Below, in pieces: positions 1 to 8,081 of a stretch of DNA of 64,000 nt. The translations under genes were made by a program, and so were the position numbers. This stretch comes from Aliisedimentitalea scapharcae (GTDB lineage: Bacteria; Pseudomonadota; Alphaproteobacteria; Rhodobacterales; Rhodobacteraceae). The notes below the pieces were generated by a model, which worked only from the letters and a program-made list of their open reading frames with translations, made no database searches and was not told the origin of the DNA. Positions within the stretch are counted from its first letter, which is position 1. Every line of letters starts with the position of its first letter. The stretch spans positions 1 through 64,000 of the forward strand of contig NZ_CP123586.1 in the NCBI RefSeq assembly GCF_045277565.1, written 5' to 3'.

Positions 1-789
1 ATGTCCGGCGCGCCTGTAGCGGCACAGGTGTACGATTGCGTGATCGATCCATCAGAAACAGTGGACGTCGCTGGTCAGTCAGGCGGCGTCGTTACAGAAG
101 TCTTTTTTGATCCGGGGGAACAGGTCAAGAAAGGCCAAGTGCTGGCGCGGCTTGAGGCGACGATTCAATATGCAACCGTTCAGATGCTGGAAATTCGAGC
201 CGAGGACACTTCGGAGATCGAAGCCCAGCGAACCCAGTTACAGTTTTTGGAGGGACGCCTAGAACGAACCCAGAAATTGCTGGACCGCGGGGTCGTGTCC
301 AAAGGCGTTTTGGAGGAGATCCAATCCTCTGTAGATGCAAACAGGTCATTGCTGGTTCGGGCTGAACTCGCCCGCCGCGTTGCCTTGGGTGAACTCACAA
401 GAGCAAAAGCCGCTCTTTCTTTGCTGGAGATTCGCAGCCCCATCGACGGAGTCGTCCTAAAGCGACACTACGACGAGGGTGAGTATCTGCCCTTGGAAGG
501 CAGTATTGCAACAATTGTTCAGCTTGATCCTTTGGAAATTGTCTCCTTCTTGCCGGTGCGAGAATACAATTCAGTTCACGTGGGAGAAATTGCACAGGTG
601 GAACCCGCAGCCCCGTTGGACGGAAGCTATCCTGCGGAGATTTCCCGTATTGATCGTGTCTTTGACGTTGCAAGCGGGACATTCGGTTTACAGTTGAAAT
701 TGGAAAACCCGGATCTGGAGATCCCGGCCGGGCACCGGTGCAAAGTCACTTTTGGGACTGGATTTCACGTTGAACAGCAAAGCAACTGA
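1..789 (+). CDS. Efflux periplasmic adaptor (HlyD/RND membrane fusion) subunit, probably 5'-truncated
   Basis: The 262 residues visible follow the membrane-fusion pattern. A biotinyl-lipoyl half-motif comes first (GGVVTEVFFDPGEQVKKGQ, about residues 27-45). A helical hairpin follows at about 60-135. The second lipoyl half (LEIRSPIDGVVLKRHYDEGE) lies at about 140-160, then a beta-barrel to the end. Such proteins link an inner-membrane RND or ABC pump to an outer-membrane channel. There is no signal peptide or N-terminal membrane anchor before the first lipoyl half. The ATG at base 1 is therefore probably internal and the true start upstream of the window. No pump gene follows; the next 775 bases lack a recognisable gene, so a transporter partner would have to lie upstream. 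Family assignment is secure; substrate is unknown. Confidence 0.75.
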   Translation: MSGAPVAAQVYDCVIDPSETVDVAGQSGGVVTEVFFDPGEQVKKGQVLARLEATIQYATVQMLEIRAEDTSEIEAQRTQLQFLEGRLERTQKLLDRGVVSKGVLEEIQSSVDANRSLLVRAELARRVALGELTRAKAALSLLEIRSPIDGVVLKRHYDEGEYLPLEGSIATIVQLDPLEIVSFLPVREYNSVHVGEIAQVEPAAPLDGSYPAEISRIDRVFDVASGTFGLQLKLENPDLEIPAGHRCKVTFGTGFHVEQQSN

Positions 790-1564
790 GACGATAGATT
801 GATCTCTTCTCGGTCGTACGTGTGACGGCAAGACCCCCTGCAGCATCTGACACACAGGGCTTTACCCGTCGCTGTCGGGTTCAACAGCAAGGCAGTCGTG
901 CGGCGCGATCTTGGGCGGGACTGTCGGCTACCAAGCCCGCACGTGGCCAAATCTATTCCCCTCCGTCGTTGACGGGTTCAGTGATGAAACTGTCTTTCAA
1001 TGCCAAATCTTCCAACAAAAACCCGGAGGTCTGTTGCGGTCTACAGTCTTGGCCCTCCAGGGATTCAGATCAAGAGAACACGCTGACCATCACCGACAAA
1101 TAGGTCACAACACCTAAGCATTCTTTTAAACCGGTGAAGATCCTGGCCGCATTTCAAGGTAGGGTATGTATCGTCATCCCGATTGACCGTACATCCTGTT
1201 TCTGACAGCGAACAGGTTTGATCACGGCGCTTTTTCTTCGATTTGTTCCGCCAAAGCGCCCTCCCCTGAGGCTTTCAGCTATGTCCAATAATACTGACCA
1301 GAAACTGGATCTACAGCTGCTGCGCAGAAGTTATTAAATTGGCTTTCTCTGGCCCTAACAGGAGCCGGACCGGCAATCTCTATTCAAAGCTTTGAGCCTG
1401 TCGGACTGCCGATCCAACCTAATCACCTTTCGCCAAATGGATCGGGTGTCATTGTTCAGATCCTGCCGCACCGCATAAGTATTCAAGCTGCGCTGTGCAA
1501 ACCAGAGTAACGGAAAAAATTAGGTACATCACGGGTGCCCATCCGATATCGTGATGCCCACCCG
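790..1564. other. Intergenic region without recognisable gene
   Basis: No reading frame here has both a plausible ribosome-binding site and a recognisable product. Positions about 1299-1510 (plus strand) stay open for about 70 codons with coding-like composition but no start codon. This may be a gene remnant; I could not assign it. It separates the adaptor gene from the end of parB. I saw no clear terminator. Confidence 0.4.
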
Positions 1565-2632
1565 TCATTCGAATTGGCGGCAAATTTCTTTCAGAATACT
1601 CTCCAGATCTCCGACGCTAACCTCCCTGCCCCGCAGTTCTATGCGCATTCCGTCGGCCGACATTTCGGCACTCAGAACGCCGCCGTTCTCCAGTTCCCGG
1701 TTTGGCAAACGTGTTATTTTCTGGGGCCGACCTCCGCGTGTCTTGTCACGTGGTATGCTTGCCCGACTGGTCAGCGCCGACTGAATAATATTCCATTCCG
1801 CAGTTGGGTCAGCCGCATCACCGTTCCCCAACGCTGCACGCAAATGTGGCTGCGCCCCATCCCGCAATGCTGCCGCCAATTGCAAACCGCCCTTTTCAGT
1901 CAATGCAGTCGGATATTTGAGAAGATCGCCCAACGCCTCATGAACTGTGGCAAAGCTTCTCACTTTGGAGCGCTTGGCCTTGGACGCGGCGGCAAACAAC
2001 ACATCCACCGCTGCAGCAACGTCGGGAAATACCCCCTGCCCCGCTGCGAGCACAGCAATGCGACCACGTTCATAGTGCGTCAGGTCTGCGCGCACTTCGT
2101 TCTCTTCGACCATGGAAACATACGCCGCTTCGCCGGCATTGCCACTGCGAACAAAGGCGGGAATATCACCAAAGGCACCGATTGATTTCGACAATTCGGT
2201 AAAGGCCCGAAGCCGCCGGAACCCTGAAATCAAACCATAGCCGTCGTCGGTTCGGGCAACTTCGATCGGTGCGCGCAAACCATTGGACAAAATTGAACTG
2301 CGCAGTTCGTGCATTGCCTCGTCGTCTTCGACCAGACGGTCCCGGCGAATAAAGTCCTGATCAATCTCGGCGACCGGGATCATCTGTGCAACCAGACCTG
2401 CCTGATCGGCGTTGCGCCACTTGCTCGCGTCCCCCTGATCCTGAGCCAAAGCAACGCGGTCTGTGACGGACGCCATACCGTTGAGCGACGCAGCCTCTCC
2501 TGCGACCTTTGCTATGGGTGGTGCCGCCGCTGTTGCCTCAAACGGATTGAGCGCCGGTTTCGCGGCGAAACCTTCTTCGAGTTCCTGCAGTTCATGTTCG
2601 TCTGGGGCTGTCAGCCGTCTGCGTTTAGCCAT
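1565..2632 (-). CDS. parB: ParB-family plasmid partition protein
   Basis: A 355-residue ParB/RepB-type centromere-binding protein. The N-terminal region is linker-like. The ParB N-domain follows (IPVAEIDQDFIRRDRLVEDDEAMHELRSSI..GLRAPIEVART), with the signature GYGLISGFRRLRAF, equivalent to the GERRxxA CTP/arginine motif, at about residues 130-143. A helix-turn-helix segment comes after (RADLTHYERGRIAVLAAGQGVF). The start overlaps the end of parA by 8 bases and is preceded by GGGAGA, so the two are translationally coupled. ParB loads onto parS sites and stimulates ParA. The 17-bp palindrome at 2556-2572 lies inside the first 30 codons and is a candidate binding site. Confidence in family is high. 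Confidence 0.9.
   Translation of the reverse strand: MAKRRRLTAPDEHELQELEEGFAAKPALNPFEATAAAPPIAKVAGEAASLNGMASVTDRVALAQDQGDASKWRNADQAGLVAQMIPVAEIDQDFIRRDRLVEDDEAMHELRSSILSNGLRAPIEVARTDDGYGLISGFRRLRAFTELSKSIGAFGDIPAFVRSGNAGEAAYVSMVEENEVRADLTHYERGRIAVLAAGQGVFPDVAAAVDVLFAAASKAKRSKVRSFATVHEALGDLLKYPTALTEKGGLQLAAALRDGAQPHLRAALGNGDAADPTAEWNIIQSALTSRASIPRDKTRGGRPQKITRLPNRELENGGVLSAEMSADGMRIELRGREVSVGDLESILKEICRQFE
2556..2572. repeat. Candidate parS palindrome, copy 1
   Basis: GGTTTCGCGGCGAAACC is a 7-bp perfect inverted repeat with a 3-base centre, inside the 5' end of parB. The same arms recur at 4125-4141 and 5695-5711. A long palindrome repeated only in the maintenance module is what is expected of a ParB-binding centromere. 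The function is inferred, not shown. Confidence 0.6.
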
Positions 2633-4010
2633 TGCCTGTATCTCCCATCTGCGCGTCGCGCCACCAACAACCGATTAGCAGTTCCTTGAACTCGGCGTAT
2701 GTCCGATCAAAGGTCTCCCGACCCCGCACATATGTATCCCGATTAAAATCGCGGTAATCTGCCTCATAAATTCCGTTGACCTGTTCACCGGCCTGACCGA
2801 CCAGAGCTGTATAATCCTGGCGATACGCATTCATGAAATCGCCGAAATAGGCCTGGATCACATTTGCCATATCGGTTTGCTGGCTAGCATCGAACCGCGT
2901 CACAATTGCCCGGACCACATCCCACTCGAACTTGATTTCGGGCAACCCCGCAGCCCGCTGCGCAGCGTTTTCTCCGTCTTCGATGCTGGCAAATGTCGTG
3001 TATAGCATGTCAAAGAACCGGCCCGTGGAATCAAATTCCAAAAACGAAGCACCGAGCGGGACCAACAATATGTCGGCCGCGGCCAAAGCGTTGATCGTCA
3101 GATATCCAAGAGCGGGCGGCGTATCCAGAAAGACGATGTCATATTGCTCCAGGATGTTTTCATCCTCGAGAAAGTTGGTCAGCCCATCCCAAAGCGGCCA
3201 GCTGCGCAATCCCATGCGCCAAACTGGTATCTGGAATTCCGCCCAGTACAGGTTCAATTGGGCCCCAATCAAATCAATATTCGGCCAATGAGTGCTCTGG
3301 ATCACATCTGAGGGCGTTGTTTTTAGCGCCTCTTGCAGAGTTTCATCCAACGGAATTTCCGGTTGGCCGGCGGCAGCACGAACCTGATTTTCCTGCAATA
3401 CCGCCTTGGCATAATCCTTGGCCACCAACGGAAAAACTGTTTTCCACTCATCTGCTACTTTGCCGCCCAAAATGGATGTCATTGATCCTTGGGAATCCAA
3501 ATCAATCACCAGCACCTTGTAGCCGTCCAGCGCCGCCGACATTGCCAAATGTGCCGCGGTTGACGTTTTCCCTACACCGCCTTTGAAGTTTGCGACCGAT
3601 ACAACCTTGGCAGGGAGTCCTTTGGGTCGATAGGGCAGGTATTCTTTTGTGCTGACCCCCTCACTGTCGAAATACTGGCGCAAGGAGAGAACCTCTTCGA
3701 GCGTGAACCACTTTGATCCGCCATCTCCTTCACCCTGGGGTAATTCGGGGTTGGACTTCAGGACACGTCTCAAATGTGCTGGGGCAATGGGGATAAGGTA
3801 TTTGGTGATTTCCCAGGTCGAAAACTTACGTAGTCTCTTTTCTCCGTCCGGCGCGTATCCGCGTCGCGCAAGATCCTCTCGGCCTTTGGCGCAGAACGCG
3901 GCGGCTTTTGCGAATCGCTGTGTTCCAATAGGGTCTGGCAATCGGGATGCTGCCGCTTTGGGATCGAGATTCAAGTAGGGCGGTGGGGTAGGGGACGTTG
4001 GTTTGCTCAT
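2625..4010 (-). CDS. parA: ParA-family plasmid partition ATPase
   Basis: A 461-residue ParA/Soj-type ATPase. An N-terminal extension (about 1-150) contains a MerR-like or winged-helix segment (LRKFSTWEITKYLIPIAPAHLRRVL), typical of type Ia plasmid ParA proteins that autoregulate their operon. The deviant Walker A NFKGGVGKTSTAAHLA follows at about residues 160-175, then Walker A' (VLVIDLDSQGS) and Walker B (DIVFLDTPPALG). The ATG at 4010 was chosen because GAGG lies 8 bases upstream; a longer in-frame extension reaches 4166 but has no such site. It is transcribed divergently from rep, away from the origin, and precedes parB with an 8-base overlap. It segregates the replicon using the ParB-parS complex. 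Confidence 0.92.
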   Translation of the reverse strand: MSKPTSPTPPPYLNLDPKAAASRLPDPIGTQRFAKAAAFCAKGREDLARRGYAPDGEKRLRKFSTWEITKYLIPIAPAHLRRVLKSNPELPQGEGDGGSKWFTLEEVLSLRQYFDSEGVSTKEYLPYRPKGLPAKVVSVANFKGGVGKTSTAAHLAMSAALDGYKVLVIDLDSQGSMTSILGGKVADEWKTVFPLVAKDYAKAVLQENQVRAAAGQPEIPLDETLQEALKTTPSDVIQSTHWPNIDLIGAQLNLYWAEFQIPVWRMGLRSWPLWDGLTNFLEDENILEQYDIVFLDTPPALGYLTINALAAADILLVPLGASFLEFDSTGRFFDMLYTTFASIEDGENAAQRAAGLPEIKFEWDVVRAIVTRFDASQQTDMANVIQAYFGDFMNAYRQDYTALVGQAGEQVNGIYEADYRDFNRDTYVRGRETFDRTYAEFKELLIGCWWRDAQMGDTGNG

Positions 4011-4124
4011 TTTTGCGCCTCGGGTTATGTTCGCCTTTTCAGCGTATGTTTCCGAAACTATAGAACATCGTCTCTTCAATCCAGCACAAGTCTTAGGAAG
4101 ATGCAGAATTTCGGCTGAGTTGTC

Positions 4125-4141
4125 GGTTTCGCGACGAAACC
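4125..4141. repeat. Candidate parS palindrome, copy 2
   Basis: GGTTTCGCGACGAAACC, with the same 7-bp arms as copy 1 and one base different in the centre. It sits about 115 bases upstream of parA, where ParAB could both anchor the partition complex and repress their own operon. Confidence 0.6.
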
Positions 4142-4236
4142 AATAGGTTAGAATGAAAGAGAACACGACATAGGTTTATTATCTTTAAGAACTTTAGAAT
4201 ATTTCGGGTCATAAAATGAAATAAATTCAATGCCTT

Positions 4237-4341
4237 GTAGGTGTTTTAGTACCCACTTACAGGATGAAAGGGTACCGTACACAGGACGAAAGGTACCAGA
4301 ATACGGGATCAACGGTGCCAAGCAACGGTATTTTCGGTACC
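4237..4341 (+). repeat. Iteron array (about five 22-bp units with GGTACC-like core)
   Basis: Units end at 4253, 4276, 4297, 4319 and 4341, so the spacing is 23, 21, 22 and 22 bases, about two helical turns. The cores are AGTACC, GGTACC, GGTACC, GGTGCC and GGTACC. The best pair are ACAGGATGAAAGGGTACC (4259-4276) and ACAGGACGAAAGGTACC (4281-4297). Direct repeats of this period beside a Rep_3 initiator are the classic binding sites that start and limit theta replication. Confidence 0.8.
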
Positions 4342-4425
4342 GATTCTCAGGATGCTGCCTTGGGCCCCACTTGCGCTCTAATGTGGGCGTTTAGGCTCTA
4401 ATTCGACTCGGGTCCAGCATTGTGA

Positions 4426-4448
4426 AGTGCCCCATCTGAGGGGGCACT
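4426..4448. other. Hairpin in origin region
   Basis: AGTGCCCC (4426-4433) and GGGGCACT (4441-4448) form a perfect 8-bp stem with a 7-base loop. There is no adjacent T-run, so a simple terminator is unlikely. It could be a priming, attenuation or protein-binding structure; role unknown. Confidence 0.5.
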
Positions 4449-4514
4449 CAGGCGGTGTGCGTGCATTTCGCCGTCGAAGTGGATATCTGTCTGCCTGGTG
4501 CCTTCCTGCAAACG

Positions 4515-4567
4515 GGTACCTTTGAAACCTGGATAGGGAACCTGCTAGTGATTGATCCGCAGGTACC
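4515..4567. promoter_or_regulatory. Inverted and half iterons ahead of rep (possible autoregulatory operator)
   Basis: Bases 4515-4531, read on the minus strand, give CAGGTTTCAAAGGTACC, close to the iteron but inverted. A second GGTACC lies at 4562-4567, 39 bases before the rep start. Rep_3 proteins commonly repress their own gene by binding inverted iteron halves at the promoter; that role is inferred here. Confidence 0.5.
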
Positions 4568-4606
4568 TATTGGTTAGAATGGGTTCAAAAAGAGCAGGCA
4601 TACTCA

Positions 4607-5878
4607 ATGGACGATTCACGAATTGACATGGACAAACTGTCGGGCGCACTTCGCCGTGAGACAGTCAAAAAGAACGTAGCCGCAATCCACATCAGTGGGA
4701 AGCTGAGCTTGCTGCAACGGAAGTTGTCCAATGTTCTGTTGCTGAACGCCTATGACGCGTTGACCACTGCACAGTCCCATACCATCGATGCCCGAACGCT
4801 AGCGACCATTGTTGGGTATAACTCTAATGATTTTGACACTCTGCGTGCCAGCCTACGGGCATTAGCCGAAACCGTAGCGGAGTGGGATATGCTGGACGAA
4901 CAGGGCAAACAGGAATGGGGGGTCTCTTCGCTGTTGTCTTTTGCAAAGCTCAAGGGCGGCGTATGCGAATATGCCTATTCTCCGGCGTTGGCACAAAAGC
5001 TGCATGACCCTAAAATATATGCCCTCATCAATGTGCATATCCAACGCAATTTCAGCTCGGGACATGGGTTGGCGCTTTACGAAAACTGCTATCGATTTGT
5101 GCGTACAGGGTCGACTGGCTGGTGGAACCTCGAGACGTTCCGCAAGTTGATGGGGGTCGACGGGTCCAGCTATTATGAAAGCTTCAAGCATTTGAATGCC
5201 AAGATTATCAAGCCATCGGTCGCCGAAGTGAACAAGAGCTCTGATATTTTGATCGAACCGGGGTTTCGTAAAAAGGGTAGGGCGGTCACCGACATTCGGT
5301 TTCTGGTCCGAGAGAACCCCCAAATGGCAATGTTCCAGATCGACGACGGCGATGGTGTGCGCAATCTCAAGACCTATAAATTGCTGCGGGGGCAGGGGGT
5401 GTCGGACCGGTTGGCGCGGCAATGGATTGCGGAACATGGCGAAGATTACGTTCAGGAGAAACTGAACTATATGTCTGGGCAGGACCAGATCAAAAGTTCG
5501 GTTGGCTATTTGTCGGCAGCATTGCGTGATGATTATAAGCCGACAACACGGGTCGAACCCACCCAGATCAGCCCGGAAGCCATGGAAGCCCGCATGCTAC
5601 GAGACGCACAGCGGTCGCGGGAAGATGCTGACTTTGAGGCGCGACAGGCCGAACGGGCGGAACGTGCAAACCAATTGAACATTGTCGAAATGCTGGTTTC
5701 GCGGCGAAACCCAACGCAACGAGATGCAGACAAACAATTGTTTATGACGGGCCTGACAGATGACCTTGATCGCGAGAGCTTTCGAAGCCAGGGATGGCGG
5801 TCTGGGTTGAATGCAAACGCCATAATTGCCTTTTGGAAAGATCTTGAACCCGAAGCATTTGATGGCGAACCTGAATAG
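4607..5878 (+). CDS. Rep_3-type plasmid replication initiator
   Basis: A 423-residue protein with the two winged-helix layout of the Rep_3 superfamily. Helical WH1 spans about 20-130 (KLSLLQRKLSNVLLLNAYDAL opening), and the second domain about 140-230 (YENCYRFVRTGSTGWWNLETFRKLMGV, then SSYYESFKHLNAKIIKPSVAEVN). A charged C-terminal tail follows at about 320-423. It binds the iterons upstream and opens the origin. Roseobacter literature calls replicons of this kind RepB-type, from my memory. The ATG at 4607 has only a weak AGCAGG ribosome-binding site, consistent with low, self-limited expression. The 3' part contains the third parS-like palindrome. Convergent with the next LysR gene. Confidence 0.85.
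   Translation: MDDSRIDMDKLSGALRRETVKKNVAAIHISGKLSLLQRKLSNVLLLNAYDALTTAQSHTIDARTLATIVGYNSNDFDTLRASLRALAETVAEWDMLDEQGKQEWGVSSLLSFAKLKGGVCEYAYSPALAQKLHDPKIYALINVHIQRNFSSGHGLALYENCYRFVRTGSTGWWNLETFRKLMGVDGSSYYESFKHLNAKIIKPSVAEVNKSSDILIEPGFRKKGRAVTDIRFLVRENPQMAMFQIDDGDGVRNLKTYKLLRGQGVSDRLARQWIAEHGEDYVQEKLNYMSGQDQIKSSVGYLSAALRDDYKPTTRVEPTQISPEAMEARMLRDAQRSREDADFEARQAERAERANQLNIVEMLVSRRNPTQRDADKQLFMTGLTDDLDRESFRSQGWRSGLNANAIIAFWKDLEPEAFDGEPE
5695..5711. repeat. Candidate parS palindrome, copy 3
   Basis: GGTTTCGCGGCGAAACC, identical to copy 1, inside the rep gene about 170 bases before its stop. The three copies bracket the parAB-origin-rep module. Confidence 0.6.
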
Positions 5879-6050
5879 CCCCAGGAATCAAAGGGGGACA
5901 CTGCGCGTCGATTTGTAGAGAAATGGCGCAGAACACAGAAAGTTGCCCAACGGCAGTCTGCGACGCGCGTTTCGCAAACTCCGCTCCCTGCGTTGTCCAA
6001 GGCTGTGCATTTGATCGACTATTAAGAGGGCGGATGTCTGGAATTTCGTT

Positions 6051-6968
6051 TCACACGGTCTTTAGTTCATTCAAGAACCCATTGACCAACGGACCCTTGG
6101 ACAAAGAACGTCTGGATGCCTGACCGTGCTGCTGTGGGGTGATCGCATAAAACGAATAGGGCAGGGGCAATCCCACCATGCTGGGCAAAACCACATGATC
6201 CCCCATTGGCAAATCGCGAAATAGCCTTTTGGGTATCAGGGCAATCCCGGCGTTATTGAGGACCAGTGCCGATGCCACCGCGGCACCGCCCACGCGCAAC
6301 CCTTTGCGCATGTCCGGAGTCCTGGCAATGCCTGCAGTGCGAAACCATGCCGCCCATGTCGGAAAGGACGCGTAGTTTTCACCCCAATCGGTATGGATCA
6401 GTGCGGAATCCGGAAGCGACTGAAACCCATCCTGGGCAAGGTATTTGTCAGCAAACGAGTGTGTGCACGTTGGAAACACAGTATCGTCAAACAATTGCGT
6501 TGTTGCGTGTTGAGGGTAGAGATGGCTTTCGTTCGTCAATCTGATGTCGACCAGGGCCCGTTCCAGATCAATTGGGTCTGCTTCAATCCTCAGCTCGATG
6601 CCAACATCGGGACAGGCTCTCCTAAATCTCGCAATGGCGGGTGAAACCCATTGAACTGCCAAAGATTGGATTGTGCTAATAACCAGATTGGACCGGGCCT
6701 CGTTTTCAAGAAGATGATCGGAGATGGTCGACAATTCGATCAGCGCCGCAGATACGGATGGATACAGTTGACGCCCAGCATCTGTCAGGTGAAGCGCATT
6801 ATGAGAGCGCCGGAATAATTTTTTCCCATAATATTCCTCGGCTTTGCGAACCTGCATGCTGACAGCAGGCGGGGACACACCCAATTCCACCGACGCAGCG
6901 GTGAAACCGCCCAGCCGCACCGTGGCTTCAAAGGCTTTGAGCGGATTGAGCGGCGGCAGGCGCATCAT
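6051..6968 (-). CDS. LysR-family regulator (GcvA-like)
   Basis: A 305-residue LysR-type transcription factor. An N-terminal winged HTH (LPPLNPLKAFEATVRLGG, then FTAASVELGVSPPAVSMQVR) occupies about 3-60. The effector-binding domain fills the rest. The N-terminal PLNPLKAFEA pattern is typical of the GcvA/AmpR branch, which often senses amino acids. The start at 6968 follows GGGAG; a longer frame reaches 6986. It is divergent from the cyclodeaminase-lyase pair, with a 105-base gap, so it probably controls that operon. The ligand is unknown. Confidence 0.85.
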   Translation of the reverse strand: MMRLPPLNPLKAFEATVRLGGFTAASVELGVSPPAVSMQVRKAEEYYGKKLFRRSHNALHLTDAGRQLYPSVSAALIELSTISDHLLENEARSNLVISTIQSLAVQWVSPAIARFRRACPDVGIELRIEADPIDLERALVDIRLTNESHLYPQHATTQLFDDTVFPTCTHSFADKYLAQDGFQSLPDSALIHTDWGENYASFPTWAAWFRTAGIARTPDMRKGLRVGGAAVASALVLNNAGIALIPKRLFRDLPMGDHVVLPSMVGLPLPYSFYAITPQQHGQASRRSLSKGPLVNGFLNELKTV

Positions 6969-7073
6969 GGCGCTCCCTTCTTGCATAAGAAAAACTGTGC
7001 CTAGTTATAGTATTTGTGGGTTTGAAATGCCAGATCCCAGCGGCCAACCTGTATGCAACGGAGGATGGCATTT

Positions 7074-8081
7074 ATGGCAAAAATGGAAATCGAATATCTG
7101 GGAAAGCCAGAGATTGATCGTTTGGCGTTGACCAATGACGAAATCCTCGGCGCTGTTGAGCAAGGGTTGATAGCAGCGGGCCGCGGGCACACAGTGATTG
7201 AACCGCGAATGCATTTGACACCTGATCCGGCCTTCAACGGTCATTTCAATGTTTTGCGCGGCTATGTCGAACCCTTGGGGTATGCCGGGGTCAAGGTCGT
7301 CGGGGATTTTGTCGACAACTATAAACGGGGTTTGCCGTCCGAGCTGGCGCTGCTGAATTTGTTTTGCCCCAGAACCGGCGCACCTTTGGCCGTGATTGAT
7401 GCCGCGGGGATCACCGACATGCGCACCGGGGCGCTGACCGCATTGGGTGCCAAATGGCTGGGGCCCCAAAACCCCCGGGTGTTGGGGCATCTGGGTGCGC
7501 GGGGAACGTCCTATTGGAATGTAAGATTGCTTGACCACCTGTTTGACTTTGATGAAATTCGGGTTCATTCGCGCCGTCCCGAAAGCCGCAATGCCTTTGG
7601 CGAACGGCTCAGTGCTGATCTGGGAAAAAAGGTCGTCGTCACCGAGGATTGGGAAAGCTGCCTATCCGGTGCGGATATCATGATCGAGGCGACACGTTTG
7701 AACCAGCCAACCCCGCTATTTGATCGCTCCTGGGTGAAAAAGGGCAGCTTTGTTGTGCCGTATGGCACCATGAGTGCGCTGCCGCTGGATTTTGTCGATG
7801 GGTTTGACAAATTCGTCATGGACGATCTGGGGCAGATGCGGGCCGGGCATCTTGGGGCGCTGCGCCCGCATATTGATGCAGGAAAGATCAACGAAGACAG
7901 TTTTTACGCCGAAATCGGTGAAATTGCCTGTGGTGCCAAACCTGGGCGGGAATCCGACGATGAAACGATCTTGTTCTGGCACCGGGGCATGTCCACCGGG
8001 GACATCGCGTTGGGGGCGCGGATCCTGGACAAGGCACGCGATATGGGCATTGTCCAGAACCTGTTGTATCGCGATGAGTGA
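7074..8081 (+). CDS. Ornithine cyclodeaminase / mu-crystallin family protein
   Basis: A 335-residue NAD(P)-dependent enzyme of the OCD/mu-crystallin family, whose members are cyclodeaminases, ketimine or imine reductases, and opine-type dehydrogenases. Visible signs are the substrate-side segment FNGHFNVLRGYVEPLGYAGV, a central IDAAGITDMRTGALTALGAK (the T-x-x-R-T-x-A motif), and a Rossmann segment at about residues 140-200. Several family hallmarks are loose: the dinucleotide loop reads LGHLGARGTS rather than GxGxQ, so the substrate is not predictable. Start 7074 was chosen because GGAGGA lies 8 bases upstream; two earlier in-frame ATGs lack a site. It overlaps the next gene by 8 bases, showing a coupled two-gene operon with the lyase homologue. 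Confidence 0.75.
   Translation: MAKMEIEYLGKPEIDRLALTNDEILGAVEQGLIAAGRGHTVIEPRMHLTPDPAFNGHFNVLRGYVEPLGYAGVKVVGDFVDNYKRGLPSELALLNLFCPRTGAPLAVIDAAGITDMRTGALTALGAKWLGPQNPRVLGHLGARGTSYWNVRLLDHLFDFDEIRVHSRRPESRNAFGERLSADLGKKVVVTEDWESCLSGADIMIEATRLNQPTPLFDRSWVKKGSFVVPYGTMSALPLDFVDGFDKFVMDDLGQMRAGHLGALRPHIDAGKINEDSFYAEIGEIACGAKPGRESDDETILFWHRGMSTGDIALGARILDKARDMGIVQNLLYRDE

Larger units (their letters stand above)
4011..4606. other. Replication origin region between parA and rep
   Basis: This 596-base gene-free region holds, in order, the parS-like palindrome (4125-4141), an A+T-rich tract (about 4145-4235) suited to strand opening, the GGTACC iterons (4237-4341), a strong hairpin (4426-4448), and inverted or half iterons just ahead of rep (4515-4567). 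It also must contain the divergent parA and rep promoters. I did not find a perfect DnaA box. Origin assignment rests on iterons next to a Rep_3 gene and is inferred. Confidence 0.75.

Noticed and set aside
1299..1510. Open stretch of about 70 codons ending in TAA before parB
   Set aside because: No start codon, no ribosome-binding site and no recognised similarity; at most a remnant.
5967..5985. GTTTCGCAAAC near the end of rep as a possible further parS
   Set aside because: Arms and spacing differ from the 17-base palindrome; not the same element.
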